Shown here: piece by piece, positions 23,386 through 35,300 of the stretch
Layout: each line of letters begins with the position of its first letter
Numbering within the stretch: position 1 is the first letter of the stretch
Assembly (NCBI GenBank): GCA_013180625.2
Contig: SNVD02015047.1
Coordinates: 124,001 to 188,000, forward strand
Direction: 5' to 3'
DNA from: Boswellia sacra
Taxonomy: Eukaryota > Streptophyta > Magnoliopsida > Sapindales > Burseraceae
Length of the DNA stretch: 64,000 nt
Translations under genes and position numbers: made by a program
Notes under the pieces: generated by a model
Databases searched by the model: none
Told to the model about the DNA's origin: nothing
What the model saw: the letters and a program-made list of their open reading frames with translations, nothing else

Positions 23386-24052
23386 AACAAAAGCTGGCAA
23401 AGGCAAACAACCACCCAGCATTCCATTTTCACCTCCTCAAAGGAAATCTGCCAAATTGAACTGACATTTATTTTTTTGTTGAAGTTATTTCGTTTTCATT
23501 TGTTTTTGGAACTTGAGCTAAAATCAAGGGGGAGAGGTTTATACCTACTTTTATATTCCTGTTGCTTTGAACTGTTGCAGTTAGTAAGGGGGATAGACTC
23601 ATAAGACTAGTAAGCTTAAGTTGGTTAGTTGTCTAGTTACTCTAATTGCATTTTGCTTATTTTACTTATTTTTGCATTTACTTATTTTACTTATTTACTT
23701 TCATATGCTCTGATTTGTGTTTATTGATTGCAGGGACTAATCTGTTTTTTTGATTTTGCATGAGTTTTATTTGTTTCTTTTGCCTACTTAGCTCTGACTG
23801 TGTTACTGCATATAACTTGCATTGCAAAGTATTTGATAGGTTAGTCAAATTAGTTGTAGATTATTTGTGTTTAGTCATTTTCTGTTATGACTTATTCTAT
23901 TATGTGTTTTATAACTAAAAAGTCATTATTCCTTTTTGATTTGGCATTTTCAGATATGTGGGATATGATTGTTTTTGGTTGCATTAGACTTATCTCTATA
24001 TGTTGATCATTGTTTTAGAAACAATTTGATGTTTTTATCACAAGTTGCCAAA

Positions 24053-24069
24053 AAGGTGGAGGTTATTAG
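24053..24069 (+). promoter_or_regulatory. Polypurine tract of the Copia element
   Basis: AAAAAGGTGGAGGTTATTAG-like sequence directly before the 3' LTR is where plus-strand DNA synthesis starts in Copia elements. Confidence 0.7.
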
Positions 24070-24927
24070 TTTCAAACGTGTGACACATTGACATGTGTCA
24101 TACACATGATTATTTTGGTCAACTTGTAATTAAAACATTATGTTAAATTATTTCTTATTTTACTATTTCTAGAAGTTTATTTGAGGAAGTATTTGATTCA
24201 TATTGAATATATATATCTCCTTTAATTAGGACATTATTGTAGTATCCTAGTTGAAATAGGAGTATATTTATTTGTGTCATATTCTATTTAGGAGATTACT
24301 TATATCACTTCCTTAATTATTGATCATTATCTTATTTGAGTTTGATTGAGATTCTACATGATATTGGTAACCAGATTACACTATAAAAATAGACAGCTGC
24401 TGAATGTAAAAGTAGCAGAGAGAAGCAAGATATATAAGTGTGTTTATTCATTTCAAGAATATTAAGGAGTGCTTCAATGCAAAACTGAAATGCTATTTTG
24501 ATTATGTTTTTATGAGTATTTTATTAATATCTGAGAGATTGTGTTCGTGTTGATTGAGTTTGGTTGAATTAGTAATCACTCAGAATAACTTGCGAGTTGA
24601 GTGTTTATGTAATTCAACGTCAGACATCATTGTTACAAATTACTTAACAGTGTGTTGTTAAGTTGTCAATAACAGAAAGTGAGTAGTGTTACTAGAGTTT
24701 AAGATCTTAGAGAGATTTTGCTTTATAAAAATTACATAAGTGTGTGAGAATGAGTCAGCACTATAACGTACTTAAAAATTGTACAAACAAAAATTTAGTA
24801 AATTACAGCTCTAAGCTATCCGTAGATGTAGGTTTTTATAACCGAACCACGTAAATACTCATGTGCTGTTTTATATTACAGTTTACTGTTATATTATGTA
24901 TAACTAACTATGCTTCCAATTCTCACA
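24070..24927 (+). repeat. 3' LTR of the Copia element
   Basis: Same sequence as the 5' LTR. Its first bases read TTTCAAACG instead of TGTCAAACG, so the TG end is mutated. It ends TTCTCACA. The TATA-like box is at about 24382. Confidence 0.92.
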
Positions 24928-27900
24928 AAAATTTTGTCAATAGTTTTATAAAAATAATAGTATAAAGTATTTTTTTATTAGTAATAGATTATAATATAAA
25001 TTTTAAATTAATATATTATATTACTGATCACCTGTTATGTTATTATTAATTACATCTTAGGTAATCAATAATTTTTTAGTTTTTAATTAGTTTTATTTAA
25101 AATAGATAAAATTCAAAATATAAAGTTCATGTAGATAACTATTTTAATAAAATTAGAAATTAGAAATTTATTTAAAATAAGTAATTATATAATTTTACTT
25201 TTATATAAAATTAATATTAATTAAAAATATTAGTTAAGTAATATAGTAATTAATTATAGTATAAGATAATTATTTATTAATAATAATAATTTTTTATATT
25301 ATTATTTTAATATCTTTTAATAATATTTTTATTAAATTAATTAATTAGGTAAAATAATTAATAATGATAGTATAATTTAATTATCGGTTGTTATTTAAAA
25401 ATTACTATATTTAATATTTTTTAATAATACTTCATTTTCATTATTTGAATTTTATTAAAATTATTAATTAAGTTAACAATATTAAATAATGATAGCGTAA
25501 AGTAAAAAGTTTTAATATTCATAAATTATTTTATGCCATAGTATCAATATTCATTTAATGATACTTCTTTTTTATTTATTATCATATTATATTTCATATT
25601 ACTTTTATATATAATATATATAAAATTGTTGTCCAAAGCTTGGGACAAGGAGTCTGGAGATTGGGAATAAACTCTAGTCCAATGCCAAACTACCCCAATC
25701 TCCGTCAACTGTCCCAGACAAAGAGCTAAAAGAATTGCTCCTTTAATTAATCTAATCTCCTCTCGTCCTGGCTCTCAAAATCTTAGCAAACACTTTTAAC
25801 TGATTCTTGTGATAAATAATTAAATGAAAATTCCATCCAGGCAAAAACTCATTTTCTTATTTGACCTTTGAGAAATGGTAATACTACTAACTTTGTCTTG
25901 TTAAATTTTATTTTCTGCATTTTTTTTATCTTTTTCAATAAGAATAAGAATAGATTTTTCTTGTGATCTTTTCTTATTTAATTTTATCCTGGATGTGGTA
26001 GATTTGAAGACGAAGGGTGTTTGAGGTGAAAATTTTTTGTTCAATTTCAATAATAAATTTAGAAGATAATTTTGTTGTTTTTGTATTTAACAGCAACTCT
26101 TTAAAGGTTCTTAACAGTAAGGGAGGTTTCGGGGACTTTAAGAAAATATAAAGTGGTTATGTTGGATTTATTGAAACCTTGGGGAATGTTTGGGGAATTT
26201 ACCCTCATAACAACAATAATAATAACCTACTTGTTTTTATTTCGGTGTTATTAATTTTAAATTAGAAGCTTATCAGAAGAAAAATACCAACTTGTTTTTA
26301 CTTTGAATGGTTGCATAAATTTGGTTCTTTTTGCGCTTATGGTTTCATGTGACAGGACATGTGTCTGGGCTGCCCCGCCTAAACACAGACCTCAGTAGCC
26401 CTTATCACAGTCCGAGAATTACATTATCGACTCATTAGATTTAGCTTTAAACAAAAAAAGCAAGAACACCAATATCGGCATACACAAAAAGAAAGAGAAA
26501 TGAGGTAGATTTGGGTCCTAACTTCTTTAAAATAATGATAATTTAATATTGATGATTGATTGTGGGTGCGCATTATGGTAAAGAGTTATGATGCTCCTCC
26601 CAACTGAGGTCCCAAATGCTTAAACCAACTCATTGAATTCACTAAATGATGTATATGTACGTCAAATTTTGGAGATAGATGTGGCAACGCATCAGTAATA
26701 CTATACTTATAAAGTCTGTATATAAAATTAATGCGACATCAAATAAATAAAATGATTAATATGAGGTGTTATTATAACAAATACTGAAATGATGTGACAT
26801 TGAATACAAACTTTATAAGTGTAGCATTATTTAACAATACACTTGACCTTAACGCATAATTTGAGATCTCATTTGGAAAAGTATTATTACTCTTTGATAA
26901 TAAAAATTTTAACAAAAAAAAGAGGGACGTAGAAAAATAGCCTCATGTCATGACGAAAGATCTCACATTATGCTTATACATCGAAGGAACGCCGTTTAAA
27001 TGAGACAATAAGTCTTCACTTAATAGATACATTTTGGACTTTAAATTCAGGAACAAAACTATGAGGCTTGCAATACCAAAACAATAATATCTACTGAGCC
27101 ATTTATAGCAGCTCTATCAAAATTAATTTATCTTTCATTGTTTCCTTGAATTTCTAATTATGGAGTTAGATGTCGGCGTACCATTTTGGTAAGTAACTTT
27201 TTCTATTTTGGCCCCATCACGTCACGGGGTAACTTAAATTTGTATTTTATGTTTTAAGGTTAGGTTATCACTTGAATGTTGAATCCCGTGACTTTTATCA
27301 TAAATTCGATCATATATCAATGCAAGTTTATGATTACTGTTACAAGTTTTACGTCAACACATATTCTCTTCTGTTCAATTAAAAAAAAATTAAAAAAATA
27401 TAATGGAATAATATTTTTTTTCCAATTATTAAGGCGTCGTCTTCACATTATTTCAATATATCATATATTTAAAAAAATTAAAGATTTCTTTAAATAAAAT
27501 ATTTAAAAACCATTTTGAAGCGATACCAATCCAAATTTATGCTACAAATTTAAAGTAACACTTTATGAATAAAAAGAGAAATTCAACAAAAAAGGGTAAA
27601 TTCTGCTTATGTTTTTAAATCAAATTAACCTGCTGTCCATAATTTTAAAATAGTCATGTTACAAATCTGAATATATATATATATTGTTTTCGCTGACGTT
27701 ACTCTATGCCGCATTGATATATGAGTTACATGTAAGTATCATTTAAGGAATCATATCACTCGAAATATATAAAGAATTTAAATTATTAATTACTTGAGAT
27801 GTATAACATTGTTATTTTAAAATTGTTTATAATTTCTTTATCGTTAAGAAATCTCTGAAAAAATTGGAATCTCTCTGAGGTAAGATTATTTGAATCAAAT

Positions 27901-28720
27901 TATATTTTTGATTATTATAATTATATAATACTTTCAAATTAATTTGTAAAAAATATTTAAGGGTAATTCTAAGCATGTGCGTTGAGAGACAATCATGAAA
28001 ATGAGGTCCTTCTACGAATTGGTTTATTTCTTTGCTACTCTTATGCAAATTCAAAAGCTCACGCTTTTTATTAAAAAAATATGGAGGAGATGTGGCAAAT
28101 CCCTAAAATGAAGGCTATGTGTTTTTTTTTTTTGAAGAAAAAAGAGTTATAGTATTGTATTTTTCAAATAATTTATATTTGTGTAACATTATTTCCTACA
28201 TTTGTACTATTCAGGTATCCATCGGTCTGGACATCTGCATCCAAAGCCTACCTCTTCTTTCATAAATAAATAAAAAAAAATTGTAGCAAATCCCTAAAAG
28301 CAAAATAAAATGTATGTGTTCTATTTAGGTGAGGAGAAATCATACTATTTCTTTCTTAAATGGGCAAATATTAATATTTTCTAAAAAAACCTTAAACCCA
28401 GCAAATTGTTACTCAATTGCAAATCTAAAAGTTATATTCCTTACAAAATGTTATTGGATTAATAATATTAAATTAAATAATAAACAATTTCGAGATAATT
28501 TCTTTTTAAACATTAACATCATTTAAAAAATTTCCGCTTAAAAATTTTTTGATGCGATAGTTCCATATTATACCGCTAGCTCTATGTAGAATAGAGAATT
28601 AAGAGATGGAAAATTTTAAAAAAATATCATTTTAAAAGTCCCTCAAATAAAAGTTATTTTTTAAAATTTCTCAAAACAGAGAAAAAATAGAGTTTAATTT
28701 CTCGAAAGAAAGAACCAACC
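24928..28720. other. AT-rich intergenic DNA without a recognisable gene
   Basis: Positions 24928-25620 are extremely AT-rich, with long runs of A and T and almost no G or C. A small inverted repeat at 25641-25716 (TGGGAC, GGAGATTGGG against CCCAATCTCC, GTCCCA) could be a degraded MITE. From 25720 to 28720 I find only short open stretches without motifs. Confidence 0.6.
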
Positions 28721-29364
28721 CAGTCTCAATATATTTTGCTTTTACCTAAAAAATAAAAAAAAGGGGAGCAATAGGGTGATAATCCACCTCCCACTTTTTT
28801 TTTGTCTTTAATTTTTGAAAAAAGGGCAGCCGTAGATATTAATCCAAAGGCTGGAAGGTCGGTCCGGTAACGTACAGGGTCCAGCGCATTAACATATTCC
28901 CAAAAAAAAAAAAAAAAAAAAGAAAAGAAAAGAGCGATGAATGAATATACCGGGAGAGAGAGAAGGAAGAAGAACAAGTGGCGGGATTCCTGCATACAAA
29001 CGTCTCTCCCCGTTTGAGCGGCGATCCGATAGCCTCGCGTTGCTCTTTCTTTCTCTCTCTTTTTCACGAGAAAAGAAAGCGTAGACATCAAACCTCTCCT
29101 CCTCTCATCTTTCATTATTCACTCAATCCAATCCAATCAATGCCTTCTACGTTTCCTCTCTCTCATGTGATTCTTCTACATTTTCATCCTCATTATTAAC
29201 TACTCCCTGCTTCCTCTCTTTATTCATTTAATTTCCTTTCCTCCATGACTGCTACCTCTACGTCGTCGTTTTGAGAGCTTCTTCTCCTCCTTCTCTCTTT
29301 CTTCTTCTCGTTTTTGTTCTTTCTCTTATTGTTGTTAAGACAAATATATTAAAAAAAAAAAGTG
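28721..29364 (+). promoter_or_regulatory. Promoter and leader region of the kinase gene
   Basis: This stretch joins AT-rich intergenic DNA to the kinase ATG. It holds an A-run (about 28903-28921), a GA-rich block (28951-28977), then a long pyrimidine-rich leader of TCTC and TTCTTC repeats, common in plant 5' UTRs. I cannot place the transcription start. Two short upstream reading frames occur: 29140-29199 (19 codons, MPSTFPL...) and 29245-29274 (9 codons, MTATSTSSF). If transcribed, they could lower translation of the main frame. Confidence 0.5.
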
Positions 29365-32300
29365 ATGGAGAAGAGGAAGTATCCGATTGGAGCCGAGCAC
29401 TACACGCTCTACGAAGAGGTCGGCCAGGGCGTCAGCGCCTCCGTTCATCGCGCCTTGTGCATTCCTTTCAACGAGATTGTTGCCATCAAGATTCTCGATT
29501 TCGAGCGCGACAACAGCGATCTGGTATTTTTGATTTCTCGTCTTGTTTTCTCTCTCCTTTTTTTTTTCCGTTGGCGTATGTTGTGGTGTGTTGTGATAGT
29601 GTTTTGTGGAATTTCGAAGAGCTTCTGGTGTAGCTGCATGGGAGTTCTGTGGAAGAAAACGTTTTTTTTTTTCTTTTTTGCGTTTTAATTAATTTATTCA
29701 AATTTATTGCTTGAAAATGCTCTAATTTACGTAGCATGATCGCTTAAATACAAGCAAGTTTAATCTCAGAATTTTGGAAATTAGATGAATAATTTTGCCA
29801 GTGTTTGTTGAAAAATAAGCGGATGTTATGAGAATGAGTCAACTATTTATTGAATTTTTTTGAAATCTAATTTGCTTATTGGATTTCGAATTCATCTTGT
29901 TAAATCAGGTCATTGAGTAAGATTTTCTGTGGTTTCTGATTATCTGTTATCTAAAATTTTACCTGGCATGCCTTTCATTGCCTGTATTTTTGTAATTGTT
30001 GCAATTTGAGATCAGTATTTTACATGAAAAATGCTATTCGGTGAAAAATAAGTGTCACGAGATGTTGAAATTGTTTCAAAAATGTTGAGAGTATATTGTA
30101 CATTTTTCTCAATATGCACTAGTAATTTAATGTCCAGGCATATTGAAGCACATGATTCCTCTGTCTCGTTGTTTATAATTTAGCTCTGGCTGTGATTAAA
30201 ACCGTTGACAGTTTTATTTATCACGTTTGCTATTCCAACTCTACAGAGCAACATTTCCCGTGAAGCACAAACAATGATCTTGGTTGACCATCCTAATGTT
30301 CTTAAATCACACTGCTCCTTTGTTAGTGACCATAATCTGTGGGTTGTTATGCCGTTTATGTCTGGGGGTTCATGTCTTCACATTTTGAAGGCTGCATATC
30401 CAGATGGTTTTGAGGAGGTGGTTATAGCAACAATACTAAAGGAAATATTGAAGGGGTTAGAGTATCTTCATCATCATGGACACATACATCGAGATGTAAA
30501 AGTAAGTAATTAGTTTTCTATTATAACTTGGAGATTTTATTAGTGGATTGCATGCTGCTGTCTTAATCTTTGTCTTAGTCACGGTATGAGTTTGTTCAAG
30601 GCATGCAGTAGTTTAATCTTTCTGATCTTTTAATTCTTTTGGCTGATATGAGCTATTTTGTTCATGGCTTTTAGCATTATATCTATTGCTTCCAAAATAC
30701 AGACGTATTTTTATTACGGGTGTATGTGGATATAGGCAAATCCCACAGCTAAAGAAGTGTACAAGGGATGTGCATTATGATCAGAAAATGCAATGGCATT
30801 TTTATCTCTGCTTCTTATTATTCCAGGTTGTAATGGAACAATAATAGTGAGTCATTATTTTGACAAGCTGAGAATAATGTTGATGCACATGGTATGACTG
30901 GAAACTCGTAGAATTATGCATTTTCTATACTTTCTTGGGTTAAAACAGAATCTTAGGGGAGAGTACACAGGAACCAATAGAATGATTGGAATTACTTTTA
31001 ACATGTTACGAGATATGTCAGCAGAAATGCTCAATAATTTTAGGATGCAATTATATGCATAAATTGAGGATATGGTTGCTGATATATTGCAGAATAAGGA
31101 CTAGTTCATATAAAATCTTGGTTGATGAATTTTTTTGTAGGCTCCCTGAGTTTGCATCGGTGTTCAGATTGTGGTCAATACTAGTATTCTATGTGCATGT
31201 AATTAGTTTTATTTATTTATTTATTTTTTATATGGTGAAAACAAGTAAATTTCTATTATTATTATTATTATTTTTAAATCTTATCCTATGTTTCCTATAG
31301 GCTGGGAACATTCTCATTGATGCACGCGGTGGAGTCAAGCTCGGAGATTTTGGTGTTTCTGCTTGCCTTTTTGATTCTGGTGATAGACAACGCATGAGGA
31401 ATACTTTTGTGGGAACACCTTGCTGGTAAGCTTTTACTATTCAGTGCTTGAACACATTTCCTGAGCTTTTAATGGATCTCAAAGGGCCTTAGTAAAGCTA
31501 TATTGTACCTTTCGAAGATAAAAATTGGAGTAACCAACACCATAAACATTTTGAATGGTAACAGAGAGCATATTTTAAATCAGATACATTCATATCAAAG
31601 ATTGGTGGTTCAGATTTCTATCGGTTGTTATTGTTATTTTTTAAATTATCTTTTCTCTATTTTGCAGGATGGCACCTGAGGTTATGGAGCAGTTACATGG
31701 TTATGACTTCAAGTCAGTCTATTATTTTTTAAACATGATGACTCCACTTCATACTGAGTGGATAATTTGTGCTTACGTATGTCTGACACTTCCCTACAGG
31801 GCTGATATCTGGTCATTTGGTATTACTGCATTGGAGCTTGCTCATGGCCATGCTCCATTCTCAAAATATCCTCCAATGAAGGTGCATATTAGATGAATGT
31901 TATTATTAGATTTTTTATTTTTATTTTTATCTTTTTTGGGGAGCACCAAGATTATAATAACCTTAGGCACATTCAATTTTGCTAGGTACTGCTTATGACC
32001 TTGCAAAATGCACCCCCTGGCCTTGATTATGAAAGAGATAAGAAGTTTTCTAAGGTGTGCTCCAGAAATCTGACTTGATTTACTCTTTGGGTTTATTTAT
32101 GTTGTGTAAGGTGTTCATTATATTGTTCTTTTCTCTCTTTAGTCTTTTAAGCAGATGATTGCAAGTTGCTTGGTGAAAGATCCTTCAAAAAGGCCTTCCG
32201 CAAAGAAATTGTTAAAGCATTCCTTTTTTAAGCAAGCTAGGTCAAATGATTATATAGCTCGCACACTTTTGGAGGGGTTGCCTGCTCTTGGTGATCGTAT

Positions 32301-35300
32301 TAAAGCATTGAAGGTTAGCATGTTAACCTTTGGGGGTGTAATTCTTTGTCTCATAAGTCATTTGTTGTCTATATGTTTTTATTAATGTTCATATAAGTAC
32401 TTTGATTATGAACCACAGAGAAAAGAAGAAGATATGCTTGCACAGAAGAAAATGCCAGATGGGCAGAAGGAGGAAATATCACAGGTAAGATTTTTTTTTA
32501 TTTATTTTTTTTATTTTTTAGCAGTGAACGCTGGTAAATTTGATAATTTGCTGAAAAGAAAAAAATGCTCCCATCATGATATCCATCTTGTTTCGACTTT
32601 GTTTTTGATCGATGACTGCAATTTTATTTGGTCAGTACTTGGTATTAGTACCTTTAATCACTAGTTCTCAGCAAGCATTGGGGAAGATTAAGTTGATAAT
32701 AGAAATGAAAAGAAGAAATGTTGTGGTTGCTATTGAGTCATGACCTGATGCTATGACCATAGATAAACAAAAGGTATATATCATTATTGGCCTTATATAT
32801 GTTCTAAATGATTTGTAGAAATCAACATGATTGGTGTGTTTGGACTTGCACTGGTGGAAATGGGGTGTTTAACACAACTTTTTTAATAACACTTGAGTAC
32901 AGAAGTATGGATGTGTATGTATATCTGTGAATGATGCATATTTAATATTTATTATCATGTGTTCTTTTGCCTCTAGAGGAACTGAAAAAAGTAAGATGGT
33001 CATCCTGCTTGCAGATTTGTGAAATTTTCATATCTTATCAAAATTTTATGCATATTAGGCACCAGTAGGTGTCCTATAATTGTTTTAAGAAGTATCCTGT
33101 CCTTTAGTTTCAGACTCACCAAATTTTCATTGGAGAAGCATCTCATGTGTCATAGGTACATATAACTTTCAAGTACTTACTAAATTGTCCTTCAGAAATA
33201 AAGTCTTGATAAATTGAGAAAAGCATTGAGCAGATGATTATTTACTATAAGCAACATTCTGATATGCCTGTATTCATGTTATCAAATTCTCATTGGAGAC
33301 TGATATCTTAATTCCTTGTTTCTGAGACACACACAGAAAAAGAAGTAAAGAACTTCCAAATATTTGATTTACCAACCCTTCGCATTTCATTTTTAATATT
33401 TCATTTTTCCTTTTGCCATGTGGCATATGCAGAGCCCTCAATCCATCTCCAATTAATTGAACCATTCTTTTAAATGAAACAAGTTAGTGGTGCCTTTTCA
33501 ATTACTTTAGATGATCATTTCTGATTTGATCATTATTGGATGATCTAAAAGAAGACTATAGAGCTTGGAGGTTGGAACCTCTGGAAAGTTTTCATGCAAA
33601 TCCTTGTTTTTCTTGGCTGATTGATGATGCTTCGTGGGCAAACCTTTGCCTGCTGAATTTATTTGGTACGCAAAAGTACCCCCTAAAGTTCAGTTTCTAT
33701 CCTGGTTAGTAGCTCATGGAAAGGTGAATACCTTTGATATAATTCAATCTAAATGGCTTGAGGTTTATCTCTCCAAATTGGTGTGTTTTATGTAAGAAGG
33801 AATCTGAAAGTGTTGATCAATCGTTTCTACATAGTCCAGTAGCTCTTCAGTTATGGTTTAAAGTTTATGGGGAGGCCAGTATTAGCTGGGTAATACCAAA
33901 GCACTATGTTACTTTTATTTATGGAATTTCATTGCTTGTTGGGTGGAGGGGAGAAAGCTAGGGTCATTTGAAGGTCTTATGTTTTGGTTGTGATTTGGGT
34001 AATTTGGATGGAGAGAAACAAAACGATCTTTGAAGGAGCTAGGGAGGAAGACTTGGTGACTCTTTGGGATAGTATTCATAATCTTGTGTCTTTTTGGGCT
34101 TCGGTTACAAAACAATTTGAAGGGATTTTCTTTTTCTTTATTCTAAGGGATTTGGCAGCCGTTTTGTATTAGATTTTAGTGTTTTTTGTACTGACTGGGT
34201 TGTTGTATAGGTGGTCTGGTTTTTTTTTTTCATCATTCTGTTTTCTTTTCAGTGTACTTCTAATTCACTTCTTGTAATATGTTTTCTTATTAATAAAATT
34301 TATTGTCTTGTAAAAAAGCAGACTTTATTAAATGAAGAATATTTTGTCTTTCTTAGCTTAGCTATTTGATAAAGAAAGGAGAGACTTGGTCCTGAATTGA
34401 ACGCAAGTGGTCCATTAAGGTGCCTGATTTTGGCACATGTCCCATCATGTAAAAGTATTAATTATCCAACTGATGCATTGGCATTATAATATGGTTTCTG
34501 TGAAATATTATTGTAATTGGTTGGCAAGAAGTGCATCTATATGGATGGTTTTCTTGCTTCTTATTTTGACAGAATCTTTATCCTAGTTTAAGTGTTTTCT
34601 CAATGTAAGAAACTACTACCGATTTGGGTTCTCTCTCCACTTTTTGGCTCTTTTTATGTGATAACTGGTTCTTTAACATGTAGAATGAATATAAACGAGG
34701 GATTAGTGAGTGGAACTTCAACCTTGAAGATGTGAAGGCTCAAGCTTCCCTGGTATATAGCAATGGTTCATCTCATTTCCTTTGTGAAAACGATATGGGC
34801 TTCTTTTATTTTATTATATTATATTTATTTTGTTTCTTTTTATTAGATCCAAGATGAGGATGTGATATCTGATAACAATCAAGAAGCAAGCTCAAGTTCC
34901 GTGTCTGGGCATGACATGCCAGAAAAGCAATCAGAGTGCCAAGTTGCAGATACGGTATGTTGATACTCTGGTTTGGTTACTCTGTAGTGGGACATAGTTG
35001 GTTCTATTTTTATTTCTTCAATTTGTTCTTTTTTCCTTATAATTGTTACTAATGATTTGCAAGACAGGATGATAATGATCCGATGCAGGATCAGTCGGCC
35101 CCTCGTCTAGTTGTTGACACAACAAATATTCCCAAGTATGCCTTTTTCCCTAGATTCCTTACTATTATACGGATAATACATTGTCAATCTATATTTTCCT
35201 CTATTATTAATTTTTATTCACTATTGGCTAGTTAGCAACATAGATTGGAGCATTGATGTAGGATAGTTGTATTTTCATTTAGGTTATTTGAGTCATTTAG

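Larger units (their letters stand above)
15049..24927 (+). mobile_element. Ty1/Copia retrotransposon, SIRE-like, with extra 3' open region
   Basis: Two LTRs (15049-15906 and 24070-24927) enclose gag, protease, integrase, reverse transcriptase and RNase H in the Copia order, then 3.3 kb before the 3' LTR. The length of 9.9 kb, the two zinc knuckles in gag and the additional open region downstream of RNase H fit the SIRE/Maximus group. The flanks CAAAG (left) and AAAAT (right) are not a clean duplication. About ten differences are visible in the first 140 aligned LTR bases, so the insertion is old. All genes carry stops and frameshifts. Confidence 0.9.

Noticed and set aside
25641..25716. Small inverted repeat as a complete MITE
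   Set aside because: The arms are short and imperfect and no target duplication was found, so I mention it only as a possible remnant.
28726..29115. 129-codon minus-strand open frame
   Set aside because: It overlaps the kinase leader in antisense, is built on T- and A-runs and shows no known motif.
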